The notes beneath the pieces were generated by a model that did not search any database, was not told the origin of the DNA, and saw only the letters and a list, made by a program, of their open reading frames with translations. From the NCBI GenBank assembly GCA_041481485.1, contig JBGPBY010000071.1:1-19315 (forward strand): a stretch of 19,315 nucleotides of DNA, given 5' to 3'. How positions within the stretch are numbered: position 1 is the first letter of the stretch; the number at the start of each line of letters is the position of its first letter. This document shows, piece after piece, positions 1-7,235 of the stretch. A program made the position numbers and the translations under genes. This stretch comes from JBGPBY01 sp041481485. GTDB taxonomy: Bacteria; Acidobacteriota; Terriglobia; 20CM-2-55-15.

Positions 1-139
1 CCGTCCATGCCGCTTAATGCTGAAAGGACTATTCTCATTGGTTGACACTCACATCAGCCTCGTTGGCGGGGCAAGGCTTGCGCTCACCCTCGGCTGATAG
101 ATCTACGCTCTACTATGAGATGTTATTTGTGGGCAGCCG
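1..139. other. Non-coding window edge with small hairpins
   Basis: No gene is supported here. Reading on from the stop of the truncated TMEM175-like gene in all three minus frames gives early stops and nothing resembling the missing C-terminal half of that family. There is a 7-bp inverted repeat (atcagcc at 53-59, ggctgat at 92-98) enclosing a smaller one (gcaag/cttgc around 71-81). It has no T-tract, so I do not call it a terminator. Confidence 0.4.
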
Positions 140-496
140 CTAAGCAACTCCGGAAAGGATCAGCGCGGTTCCGTACAACGCCACAGGCCACGGCGCAAAA
201 TGATTTTCGCCCATCCAGGCGGTGGCAAAAGGGATCAGGGAGAGCCAGAAAAGCAGATGGAGATTCGCCCACAGCACACGCCCGTTGACATGATGTATGG
301 CCTGAAGCAGGTGGTGGTGGTTGTTCCAGTAAATGCCCAGAAAGATGAAACTCAGAACATAACTCAGAATTTTCGGAATCAACGGCCGCAGTGCCTCGGG
401 AGTAGCGCCGTGAGGCGCAGACAATTCCAGCACCATGATGGTAATGAGAATGGCGATCACGCCGTCGCTGAAGGCTTCCATTCGATTCTTGCTCAT
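140..496 (-). pseudogene. Truncated TMEM175-family (DUF1211) potassium channel
   Basis: The 118-residue product opens with the family signature R-x3-F-S-D (R5, F9, S10, D11), which lies in the first membrane helix of TMEM175 channels. It continues with three to four hydrophobic segments and typical family wording (YWNNHHHLL, WANLHLLFWLSLIPF). Bacterial TMEM175 proteins are usually about 200 residues with six helices and assemble as K+-permeable tetramers in the inner membrane. This reading frame stops at a TAG after the fourth hydrophobic segment begins, so roughly the last two helices are missing. No continuation appears in any frame of the next 139 bases, which suggests a deletion or rearrangement rather than a simple frameshift. 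The ATG start gives the signature at the expected position; no strong ribosome binding site precedes it. Family assignment is confident; calling it a pseudogene is inference from length. Confidence 0.7.
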
Positions 497-528
497 CGTC
501 GTATCTGTTGCATTTTACCGCGAGCTGT

Positions 529-583
529 ATTCGGTGACGTTGACGGAATCTCCGGAGTTGGGATTTCGTCAGCGTCACCGAAT
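529..583. repeat. 17-bp inverted repeat, REP-like
   Basis: Arms attcggtgacgttgacg (529-545) and cgtcagcgtcaccgaat (567-583) are complementary with one mismatch, which would be a G-U pair in RNA. The loop is 21 bases. It sits 33 bases upstream of the start of the truncated TMEM175 gene. The accgaat end of the arm is shared with the palindromes at 3365-3475 (gacaccgaattc) and in the loop of 8765-8888 (accgaatgaccc), which hints at a common family of small palindromic elements. Confidence 0.65.
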
Positions 584-757
584 TGCTTTTGGAATTGTAC
601 CGCCACCTGGCTGCACCAAATTGCGTCACTCGCCAGGTTCAGACCGCTTCTGGAGGTTAATGACATGAGCATCGGAGTCATAGCCATCCATTCGATCAAA
701 TTTCAGGGCGGAGACTTGAGGAATTAAGCCGTCCGGCCACAGCCGATTGACGGTGTC

Positions 758-786
758 TTGAAGACTCACCTTTGACACGGTATATA
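758..786 (+). promoter_or_regulatory. Candidate promoter of the PQQ dehydrogenase gene
   Basis: A TTGAAG box at 758-763 is followed after 17 bases by TATATA at 781-786, about 45 bases before the chosen start codon. A second element, TTGACA at 772-777 just before TATATACTCC, could be an alternative recognition site or an operator. This is a match by eye only. Confidence 0.3.
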
Positions 787-816
787 CTCCCATCAATTTG
801 GAAAGTCCTGTCAAGT

Positions 817-823
817 GAGGAGG
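817..823 (+). promoter_or_regulatory. Ribosome binding site fixing the PQQ dehydrogenase start
   Basis: GAGGAGG lies 8 bases before the ATG at 832. This strong site selects 832 over the in-frame ATG at 772, whose upstream sequence has no such match and which would add 20 residues before the hydrophobic N-terminus. Confidence 0.8.
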
Positions 824-831
824 GTTCAGGA

Positions 832-2961
832 ATGCGTAAATTCGTCGGGGTGATTCTGGTTCTGATACTGATCGGAACAGCAGTGTTGCTTGCCAAGGTC
901 CAGCGGCCGTTCGATACCTGGAGGCAGTCCGGCGGTGGCAGCGATTCCTCGCAGTACTCCTCACTGAAACAAATCGACAAGAAAAATGTCGCGCAGCTTA
1001 AGGTGGCGTGGACCTACCCCACGGGCCCTACCAATCGATTCAATCCGATTGTTGTGGATGGCACGATGTTCGTCGCTTCCGCCAATCAGGTTGTTGCACT
1101 TGACGCCGCGACCGGCAAGGAAATTTGGAAGCACGCCGGCGGCGCTCCCGCTCGTGGAATCAATTATTGGGAAAGCAAAGACCGCAGCGATCGGCGTCTC
1201 ATCATGATTCAGGGCGGCCTCACTGAAATCAATGCAATGACCGGCGAAACGATTACGACGTTCGGTCAGAACGGCCGCGTCGGTATCGGACCAGGTCTGG
1301 ATCCGGTGGAAGACCGAACCACTCAAGCTTCCACCGCAAATCCCGGCAAAGTCGTCGGCAACGTTATCGTCATCCCACTGCCGGCCGGCGGCCACAGTTT
1401 TGAAAGCACGCCGGGTGACGTCCACGGTTATGACGTGCTTACTGGAAAGCTGATATGGGTTTTCCATTCCGTTCCGCATGCTGGAGAAGATGGATACCAA
1501 ACCTGGCCAAAGGACCTCTATAAGACTGCGGGCGGTGTCCATAACTGGAGCGAGATGTCGGCCGACGAAGAGCGCGGCATCGCCTATATTCCCTTTGGCA
1601 CCGCAACGGCCGACTTCTACGGAGGAAATCGCCCCGGCGACAATTTGTTTGGTAATAGCGTGGTTGCCCTTGACGCCAAGACCGGAAAAAAATTATGGCA
1701 CTTCCAGACTGTCCACCACGACTTGTGGGACTACGATTTGCCGACTGCGCCAAAGCTGCTGACAGTACAGCACAACGGCCGCGCCGTCGACGTCGTCGCT
1801 CAACCGACCAAACAGGGATTCTTGTTTGTGCTCGATCGAGTGACGGGTGCACCGCTCTGGCCAGTCGAAGAGCGAAAGGTTCCGCAGTCCGACGTACCGG
1901 GCGAACACACTTCTCCCACTCAACCGTTTCCGACTCTGCCAGAGCCATTTGCCCGGCAGGCCTTTACCGAAAAAGATATCAATCCAACCCTGCCCCAGGA
2001 GGAACAGAACTGCATTCGCGACCTGTTGAAGGAATCGCGCAATGAAGGGTTGTTTACGCCGCCCAGCCTTCAGGGGACCATCCAGATGCCAGGGAATAAC
2101 GGCGGCGCAAACTGGGGCAGTTCGGCGGTGGATCCTGCAAAAGGCAGAATCTATATCGTTTCCAAGGAACTTCCGATGGGCCTCCTGCTGAATCCGCCGG
2201 GCGGCCCCAACCGAGCATGGAGGAGTTGTTACCAGGCTCCCGCTCGTGGGGGCGGTGGCGGCGGTGGTGGTGGACGTGGAGCTGCGGCACCCGGTGGACG
2301 CGGAGCAGGGGTAGCAGCAGGAGCAGCAGCAGGTGGAGCAGACGGAGCAGCACGCGGCGCCCCGGCGTTGCCACCGGCAGATGGAGCACCTGAGTCGGCC
2401 CGTGGCGCACCGGCAGCTGGACAGCGCGGGGGAGCGGCCGGAGGGCGCGGGGGTGGTGGCGGCGGAGGGCGCGGGGGCGCTCCGGCAGTGCAAAACACCG
2501 GAGATCTAACCCGTTACGATGCTGCCTATCAGTTCTTTTTTGGCACCAGCAATGGAACCTCCATTATTGGACCACCGTGGTCTCAGTTGACCGCCTACGA
2601 TCTCAACACCGGAAAGAAAATCTGGCAGATCCCGAACGGTACCGTTCCTGGTCTTAAAGATCCAAACACCGGCAGCCAGTTTCCACGCGGCGGCGTCCTA
2701 GTGACGGCGGGCGGACTAGTTCTGGTCGCGACGCCAACGGACCGCAAGCTCCGGGCCTACGATGGGGACAACGGGAAAGTGATTTGGGAATTTGATCTGC
2801 CCAACGTTTCCGAAGGCGTACCTACGGTATATCAGGTAGCTGGCAAGGAATACATCGCGTTCTGTGTTGGAGGAGGTGCTATCGACCAGCCTCGAACCAC
2901 CACTCTTCCTGCGGCCGGACCAGGCGCATACATGGTGTTCGCACTGCCGGATAAGAAGTAG
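832..2961 (+). CDS. PQQ-dependent dehydrogenase with Gly/Ala/Arg-rich insert
   Basis: A 709-residue quinoprotein of the glucose/alcohol dehydrogenase type, which oxidises a sugar or alcohol outside the cytoplasm and passes electrons to the respiratory chain; the substrate cannot be read from sequence. Residues 1-20 form one hydrophobic segment (MRKFVGVILVLILIGTAVLL), a signal peptide or membrane anchor. The family hallmark W..GGGSDSSQYSSLKQI..NV..L..AW follows at about 30-65. HHDLWDYDLP at 295-304 is the segment that carries the active-site aspartate in membrane glucose dehydrogenase-like enzymes, and GTATADFYGG at 256-265 matches the conserved region before it. The C-terminus ends the propeller with GVPTVYQVAGKEYIAFCVGGG. 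Residues about 470-556 are a low-complexity insert absent from typical members. No CxxCH heme motif is present, so an external cytochrome or quinone must accept electrons; the cytochromes downstream are candidates by inference only. The gene stands alone: 541 bases of repeats follow it. Confidence 0.9.
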   Translation: MRKFVGVILVLILIGTAVLLAKVQRPFDTWRQSGGGSDSSQYSSLKQIDKKNVAQLKVAWTYPTGPTNRFNPIVVDGTMFVASANQVVALDAATGKEIWKHAGGAPARGINYWESKDRSDRRLIMIQGGLTEINAMTGETITTFGQNGRVGIGPGLDPVEDRTTQASTANPGKVVGNVIVIPLPAGGHSFESTPGDVHGYDVLTGKLIWVFHSVPHAGEDGYQTWPKDLYKTAGGVHNWSEMSADEERGIAYIPFGTATADFYGGNRPGDNLFGNSVVALDAKTGKKLWHFQTVHHDLWDYDLPTAPKLLTVQHNGRAVDVVAQPTKQGFLFVLDRVTGAPLWPVEERKVPQSDVPGEHTSPTQPFPTLPEPFARQAFTEKDINPTLPQEEQNCIRDLLKESRNEGLFTPPSLQGTIQMPGNNGGANWGSSAVDPAKGRIYIVSKELPMGLLLNPPGGPNRAWRSCYQAPARGGGGGGGGGRGAAAPGGRGAGVAAGAAAGGADGAARGAPALPPADGAPESARGAPAAGQRGGAAGGRGGGGGGGRGGAPAVQNTGDLTRYDAAYQFFFGTSNGTSIIGPPWSQLTAYDLNTGKKIWQIPNGTVPGLKDPNTGSQFPRGGVLVTAGGLVLVATPTDRKLRAYDGDNGKVIWEFDLPNVSEGVPTVYQVAGKEYIAFCVGGGAIDQPRTTTLPAAGPGAYMVFALPDKK
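2236..2500 (+). repeat. Low-complexity GC-rich tract inside the PQQ dehydrogenase gene
   Basis: About 265 bases of imperfect GGN/GCN/CGN triplets encode runs of glycine with scattered Arg, Ala and Pro (about residues 470-556). The frame stays open throughout and the family sequence resumes on both sides, so this is an in-frame insert or expanded surface loop rather than a break. Its base make-up differs clearly from the flanking coding sequence. Confidence 0.85.
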
Positions 2962-2978
2962 TTGAACCCGAAATGAGG

Positions 2979-3117
2979 TAGTGGGTCCGTTTGAATTCCG
3001 GCATCAAGAAAGCTCTCTCCTGGGAGAAGTGTCCCGCTGTAGGGGCGGTCTATGACCGCCCACAATCTGTGAGAAAGCATTCCTCAAAATTGCGGGCGGT
3101 CATAGACCGCCCCTACA
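2979..3117. repeat. Palindromic element, family A copy 1 (partly decayed)
   Basis: The core is an inverted repeat with 28-29 bp arms at 3038-3066 and 3089-3117, one mismatch, and a 22-base loop. Each arm is itself nearly palindromic (gcggtctatgaccgc). The leading motif tagtgggtccgtttgaa at 2979-2995 matches, with one mismatch, the outer arm of the copy at 18330-18491. Here it is separated from the core by about 32 extra bases, and the matching outer arm on the right is missing. This looks like an older or truncated member of the same element. Confidence 0.7.
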
Positions 3118-3118
3118 T

Positions 3119-3185
3119 TGGGCTTACCGCGCCTACAGGCAAAATCCTTCCGACAAAAATGACGAAAATAATGGCGGTAAGCCCA
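3119..3185. repeat. 12-bp perfect inverted repeat
   Basis: tgggcttaccgc (3119-3130) and gcggtaagccca (3174-3185) are exact reverse complements around a 43-base A-rich spacer. It starts one base after the previous palindrome ends, so it could be part of the same composite element. No coding function is seen. Confidence 0.6.
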
Positions 3186-3290
3186 CCACCGCAATATACT
3201 CAACGCGAAGAAAAATAGGGGCGATTGAGGGGAACGAATCAAAAGCCGAAAGACGGCCTTGATTTGAAAAATAACGGACGTGTGACATGG

Positions 3291-3319
3291 GCTTCCAGAC
3301 AAAAAACAAGTCTGGAGGC
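3291..3319. repeat. 10-bp hairpin with A-rich loop
   Basis: gcttccagac (3291-3300) pairs with gtctggaggc (3310-3319) with one G-U-type mismatch and a 9-base loop (aaaaaacaa). No T-tract follows, so a terminator role is unsupported. It lies in the repeat-rich gap between the PQQ dehydrogenase and cassette 1. Confidence 0.45.
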
Positions 3320-3364
3320 ACAACCATTTTTTCACACCTTCCATCAGCGAAATTTGTGCGTGAT

Positions 3365-3475
3365 GGGAAGGTACGAAGAGATTGGGGTCAGACACCGAAT
3401 TCAAGCCTCAAATCGTATGAGCAACTGAATTTTTGGCGAATTCGGTGTCTGACCCCAATCTCTTCGTACCTTCCC
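3365..3475. repeat. 38-bp perfect inverted repeat upstream of cassette 1
   Basis: Arms at 3365-3402 and 3438-3475 are exact reverse complements over 38 bases with a 35-base loop. The arm holds the segment attggggtcagacaccgaat. It ends 27 bases before the start codon of the first DUF1592-type gene, so if transcription starts upstream the leader RNA would contain a very stable stem just before the translation start. No transposase or terminator T-tract is present. It resembles REP/MITE-type dispersed palindromes. Confidence 0.85.
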
Positions 3476-3502
3476 TGGTGTCTTCAAAGGGTTATTGAAG
3501 TT

Positions 3503-5875
3503 ATGAAAAGGGTGGATCGAGTCTGGGTGCCTGTCGTGGGCATCATATTGGCTGGAGTCCTGTTTGGGACTGTTCGTGCCCAACAAAAACCGGCAACGCC
3601 TTCTGTTGTGCTCGATACGTATTGCGTTACCTGTCACAGCGATAAGGCGCGCACTGGAGGGCTCTCCCTCGAACATGCCGATTTGGCGGACGTTCCCAAA
3701 GGCGCGGAAACCTGGGAAAAGGTCATCCGTAAGGTTCGAACGGGGATGATGCCTCCTCCCGGAGCAACCCGGCCCGACAAAGCCCTTCTCGACTCGCTGC
3801 CGGCATTCCTCGAGACGGCGCTGGATCGCGCGGCAACGCAGAAGCCCGCCCCCGGAAGGCTGACCATGCACCGGTTGAATCGCGCGGAATATGCCAATGC
3901 GATTCGGGATCTGCTGGCATTGGATATCGATGCGACTGCCCTGCTGCCTCCTGACGATGAGAGCAGTGGATTTGACAATATTGCCGATGTCCTGAAAGTC
4001 TCACCATCTTTAATGGAGCGCTATCTTTCCGCTTCATGGAACATCAGCCGGAAGGCCGTCGGCAATCCCGAAATCGGTGCGGGGACCACGGTCTATCGCG
4101 TCCGGCCCGATCTTTCACAGGATCAGCACTTCGACGGGATGCCTTTGGGAACGCGCGGAGGAATTCTCGCCACGCATGATTTCCCGCTCGACGGCGAATA
4201 CACCATCAAGGTTCGGCTCTGGCGCAATACGTTCGACCTCATGCGCGGTATGGAAGATCCTCATGACATCGAAATCGCCATGGACGGAAATCGCCTCCAG
4301 CTGGTTCACGTTGGCGGCAAGGAAGATTTCTCTACCATGGCCGAAAACCCGGGAGCTTTCGGTGCGGAGCTCGATCGCAAGCTCACTGTACGCATTCCCG
4401 TAAAAGCCGGCACGCATACGCTTTCCGCGGCGACTGTGCTTCGCAGCCACGCGACGCGGGATGATCTGATCAAGCCATTCATGCGGACCACGATCGATGG
4501 ACTCGATATTATGGGAGATCCATCCATCGATCGGCTGACCGTCGAAGGGCCGTTCACGCGCTCCGGCGCTGGAGACACGGCGTCGCGACGGAAGATCTTT
4601 ATCTGCAAGCCGGCAACGGCGAAGGATGAACAATCCTGCGCCACGAAGATTCTCTCCGCACTGGCTCGTCTGGCATACCGCAGGCCCGTGGATAACGAGC
4701 ATTTGAACTCGCTCATGGATTTTTACTCGCGGGGCCGCGCCAACAACGGTTCGTTCGAAAACGGAATTGAATCCGCTCTGCAGTTCATTCTCGCCAGTCC
4801 GGAGTTTATGTTTCGAATCGAACCCGATCCGACCAATCTGGCAGCGAATACGGTCTATCGCATCGACGACATTTCGCTGGCGTCACGGCTGTCGTTTTTC
4901 ATCTGGAGCAGCATTCCCGATGACACGCTTCTGACTCTGGCAAGCCAGGGAAAACTGAAAGATCCTGCGGTGCTGGATCAGCAGGTAAAGCGCATGGTCG
5001 CCGATCCTCGATCCAGTGCCATGATCGACAATTTTGCCGAGCAGTGGCTGTACCTGCGCAATCTCAGGAATTCTGTGCCGGATCTTCAAGTGTACCCGGA
5101 CTTCGACGACAACCTGCGCAGTGCCATGAAGCAGGAAACGGTGCTCTTGTTCAACAGCATCATGCATGAAGATCGCAGCGTGCTCACTCTGCTCAATGCC
5201 GACTACACGTTCGTGAATGAGCGTCTGGCGCGGCACTACGGCATCCCTAACATTTACGGAAGCCAGTTCCGGCGCGTTCCGGTCACCAGCGATGCACGCC
5301 GGGGTCTGCTGGGGCAGGCAAGCATTTTAACGGTCACGTCGTATCCCAATCGCACTTCACCGGTCGAGCGCGGAAAGTGGATTCTCACCAACATTTTGGG
5401 TGTGCCGCCGTCACCGCCGCCGCCCGGTGTTCCCGCGTTGAAGGAATCATCGGAAGACGGAAAGCCGCATTCGCTGCGTGAACGCATGGAGCAGCATCGC
5501 AAGGATCCGGTCTGCGCCGGCTGCCACAAGGTGATGGATCCGATTGGATTCGCGCTGGAGAACTTTGACGCCACCGGGCATTGGCGCACAACGGACGATG
5601 GCACCGCCATCGATCCGTCCGGCACGCTGTTTACCGGAGCGAAAGTCGATGGTGTGGTATCGCTGCGTCAGGCGCTTCTCAACCGGCCGGAAACGTTCGT
5701 CGGAGTCATGACCGAAAAAATGATGACCTATTCTCTAGGGCGCGGCCTGACCTATCGCGACATGCCGGCAGTGCGCAAAATTGTTCAGGATGCCAAGAAC
5801 AACGATTTCAAATTCTCTTCGATCGTTCTGGGAGTCGCAAAGAGCGTGCCGTTTCAGATGAAGGAGGCCAAGTGA
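3503..5875 (+). CDS. DUF1592-type exported cytochrome (cassette 1)
   Basis: A 790-residue exported protein with two covalent heme c sites, C41-V-T-C44-H45 and C671-A-G-C674-H675. Residues 1-28 are a signal peptide ending VRA-QQ. Domain order follows the Planctomycete-type family: N-terminal cytochrome (about 35-110), DUF1587/PSD3 (about 122-185, LNRAEYANAIRDLLALD), a beta-rich middle region (about 220-350), DUF1595 (about 380-440), DUF1592 (about 451-580), DUF1588 with the second heme (about 598-695) and DUF1585 (about 715-788). An in-frame ATG at 3287 would add 72 residues translated through the palindrome at 3365-3475 and bury the signal peptide, so 3503 is chosen; its ribosome binding site is weak (gaag). 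The role is presumably electron transfer outside the cytoplasm; the enzymatic activity of this family is not established to my knowledge. The stop overlaps the next gene (GTGA). Confidence 0.9.
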   Translation: MKRVDRVWVPVVGIILAGVLFGTVRAQQKPATPSVVLDTYCVTCHSDKARTGGLSLEHADLADVPKGAETWEKVIRKVRTGMMPPPGATRPDKALLDSLPAFLETALDRAATQKPAPGRLTMHRLNRAEYANAIRDLLALDIDATALLPPDDESSGFDNIADVLKVSPSLMERYLSASWNISRKAVGNPEIGAGTTVYRVRPDLSQDQHFDGMPLGTRGGILATHDFPLDGEYTIKVRLWRNTFDLMRGMEDPHDIEIAMDGNRLQLVHVGGKEDFSTMAENPGAFGAELDRKLTVRIPVKAGTHTLSAATVLRSHATRDDLIKPFMRTTIDGLDIMGDPSIDRLTVEGPFTRSGAGDTASRRKIFICKPATAKDEQSCATKILSALARLAYRRPVDNEHLNSLMDFYSRGRANNGSFENGIESALQFILASPEFMFRIEPDPTNLAANTVYRIDDISLASRLSFFIWSSIPDDTLLTLASQGKLKDPAVLDQQVKRMVADPRSSAMIDNFAEQWLYLRNLRNSVPDLQVYPDFDDNLRSAMKQETVLLFNSIMHEDRSVLTLLNADYTFVNERLARHYGIPNIYGSQFRRVPVTSDARRGLLGQASILTVTSYPNRTSPVERGKWILTNILGVPPSPPPPGVPALKESSEDGKPHSLRERMEQHRKDPVCAGCHKVMDPIGFALENFDATGHWRTTDDGTAIDPSGTLFTGAKVDGVVSLRQALLNRPETFVGVMTEKMMTYSLGRGLTYRDMPAVRKIVQDAKNNDFKFSSIVLGVAKSVPFQMKEAK
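5861..5867 (+). promoter_or_regulatory. Ribosome binding site fixing a GTG start
   Basis: AAGGAGG inside the end of the cytochrome gene lies 4 bases before the GTG at 5872. It supports this non-ATG start, and the GTGA overlap (5872-5875) points to translational coupling. The first in-frame ATG downstream (5935) would remove the twin-arginine motif. Confidence 0.8.
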
Positions 5876-7221
5876 GTTTTATCAGCAAGAAACATTTGTC
5901 ACGCCGTACGTTTCTGCGCGGCGTGGGAGTGACAATGTCGCTGCCGTTTCTCGAAGCCATGGTACCGGCGCAGACTCCGCTGGTGAAAACCGCAGCCAAT
6001 CCTCAGGTACGGCTCGGATTGTGCTTCATGCCTCACGGCGCCGTGTTGAACAGCTGGACTCCGGCCGAGGAAGGCGCGCTGAAACTTTCACCGATCCTTG
6101 CCCCTTTGGAACCATTCAAGGATCAGGTTGTTGTCATCAGCAATCTGGCACATGCCATGGCCGGCCCGCAGGGCCCCGGCGACAATGGCGGCGATCACAC
6201 CCGATGCCCCGCCGTATTTCTCAACGGTACGCATCCCAAACGGACAGACGGCGCAGACATTCGCGCCGGCGTGACGATCGATCAAATCGCGGCGGGCAAA
6301 ATCGGCCAGGACACGCTGCTTCCTTCGCTGGAACTGGCGATTGAAGACTACAGCGGGCTGGTGGGCTCGTGCGACGTGGGTTTCAGCTGCACGTACATGA
6401 ACACAATCTCCTGGAGTTCCCCGACCACACCCATGCCGATGGAAATCAACCCGCGCGTGGTGTTCGATCACATGTTCGGGGACGGCGCAACACCTGCCGA
6501 ACGGCTGCAACGTATCGAACGTCAGCTCAGCATCCTCGACACGGTCAGTGGACAGATTCGCCGCCTTCAGGGCGGGCTGGGTTCGAACGACCGCAATCGC
6601 GTCGCCGAATATCTCGACACCATCCGGGAGATCGAACGCCGGATTCAGTTGTCCGAAAAACAGAATGGCAACGCGAAGCTGGACGTGCCGGCTTCGCCCA
6701 GCGGAATTCCCGACGACTACATCGAACACACGAACCTCATGTTCGATCTCATGGCCATCGCATTTCAGGCCGACATCACGCGCATTTCCACTTTCATGAT
6801 GGCGCGCGAGGTGAGCTATCGGACATTCCCGAAGCTGGGCATCTCGGAGGCTTTCCATCCCGCATCGCATCATCAGAACAGTCCGGCGAGACTGGAAGCG
6901 CTGGCCAAAATCAACACGCACCATGTGAGCCTGGTCACGCACCTGCTGGAACGGCTGAAGGCCACTCCCGACGGCGACGGCAACCTGCTGGATCATTCCC
7001 TGATTCTTTATGGCAGCGCGATGAGCAACAGCAACATCCACAACCATTCTCCGTTGCCGGTATTTCTGGCGGGCGGGGCAGCCGGGAAATTAAAGGGCGG
7101 CCGTCACATCAAGTACCCGGAAAATACGCCGATGTCGAATCTGCTGTTGACGATTTTGAACAAAGCCGGTGTTCAGCAGGATAGTGTTGGCGACAGCACC
7201 GGCCTGCTCTCTGAAGTGTAG
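5872..7221 (+). CDS. Tat-exported DUF1552 (HXXSHH) protein (cassette 1)
   Basis: A 449-residue protein of the DUF1552/HXXSHH family. The N-terminus SRRTFLRGVGVTMSLPF is a twin-arginine signal, so the protein is probably folded, possibly with a bound metal or cofactor, before export. The family's defining motif is intact: H329-P-A-S-H333-H334. The C-terminal part has typical wording (DGDGNLLDHSLILYGSAMSN, LAGGAAGKLKGGRHI). Related DUF1501 proteins share an alkaline-phosphatase-like fold, so a hydrolase-like role is possible, but no activity can be read here. It starts on GTG, overlaps the cytochrome gene by three bases, and is followed after 14 bases by the ankyrin gene. Family members commonly sit beside DUF1592-type cytochromes, which fits a two-part exported complex. 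Confidence 0.9.
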   Translation: MSFISKKHLSRRTFLRGVGVTMSLPFLEAMVPAQTPLVKTAANPQVRLGLCFMPHGAVLNSWTPAEEGALKLSPILAPLEPFKDQVVVISNLAHAMAGPQGPGDNGGDHTRCPAVFLNGTHPKRTDGADIRAGVTIDQIAAGKIGQDTLLPSLELAIEDYSGLVGSCDVGFSCTYMNTISWSSPTTPMPMEINPRVVFDHMFGDGATPAERLQRIERQLSILDTVSGQIRRLQGGLGSNDRNRVAEYLDTIREIERRIQLSEKQNGNAKLDVPASPSGIPDDYIEHTNLMFDLMAIAFQADITRISTFMMAREVSYRTFPKLGISEAFHPASHHQNSPARLEALAKINTHHVSLVTHLLERLKATPDGDGNLLDHSLILYGSAMSNSNIHNHSPLPVFLAGGAAGKLKGGRHIKYPENTPMSNLLLTILNKAGVQQDSVGDSTGLLSEV

Positions 7222-7235
7222 AAAGGATATTTCGA

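Larger units (their letters stand above)
497..831. other. Intergenic region between divergent genes
   Basis: This stretch of about 335 bases separates the minus-strand TMEM175 fragment from the plus-strand PQQ dehydrogenase. It holds the inverted repeat at 529-583, a weaker hairpin (acctggc at 605-611, gccaggt at 632-638, 20-base loop), a candidate promoter at 758-786 and the ribosome binding site at 817-823. Several short open frames cross it on both strands, but none shows recognisable protein character. Confidence 0.5.

Noticed and set aside
123..629. A 168-codon minus-strand frame overlapping the TMEM175 fragment
   Set aside because: The overlapping 118-codon frame carries the R-x3-FSD signature and membrane helices, while this one reads as Arg/His/Ser-rich noise through the inverted repeat.
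2229..2498. A minus-strand Pro/Ala/Arg-rich frame of 89 codons
   Set aside because: It is only the complement of the glycine-rich insert in the PQQ dehydrogenase.
3084..3404. A minus-strand reading frame of 106 codons across the repeat-rich gap
   Set aside because: It consists mostly of translated palindromes (for example VGAVYDRP from the family A core) and has no ribosome binding site or family resemblance.
2979..3475. A CRISPR array or an insertion sequence in the repeat-rich gap
   Set aside because: The repeats are inverted, not regularly spaced direct repeats, and no transposase or target-site duplication could be recognised.
3287..3502. A 72-residue N-terminal extension of the first DUF1592-type protein
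   Set aside because: It is translated through the 38-bp palindrome, has no protein character, and would place the signal peptide 72 residues inside the protein. The paralogues start directly at the signal peptide.
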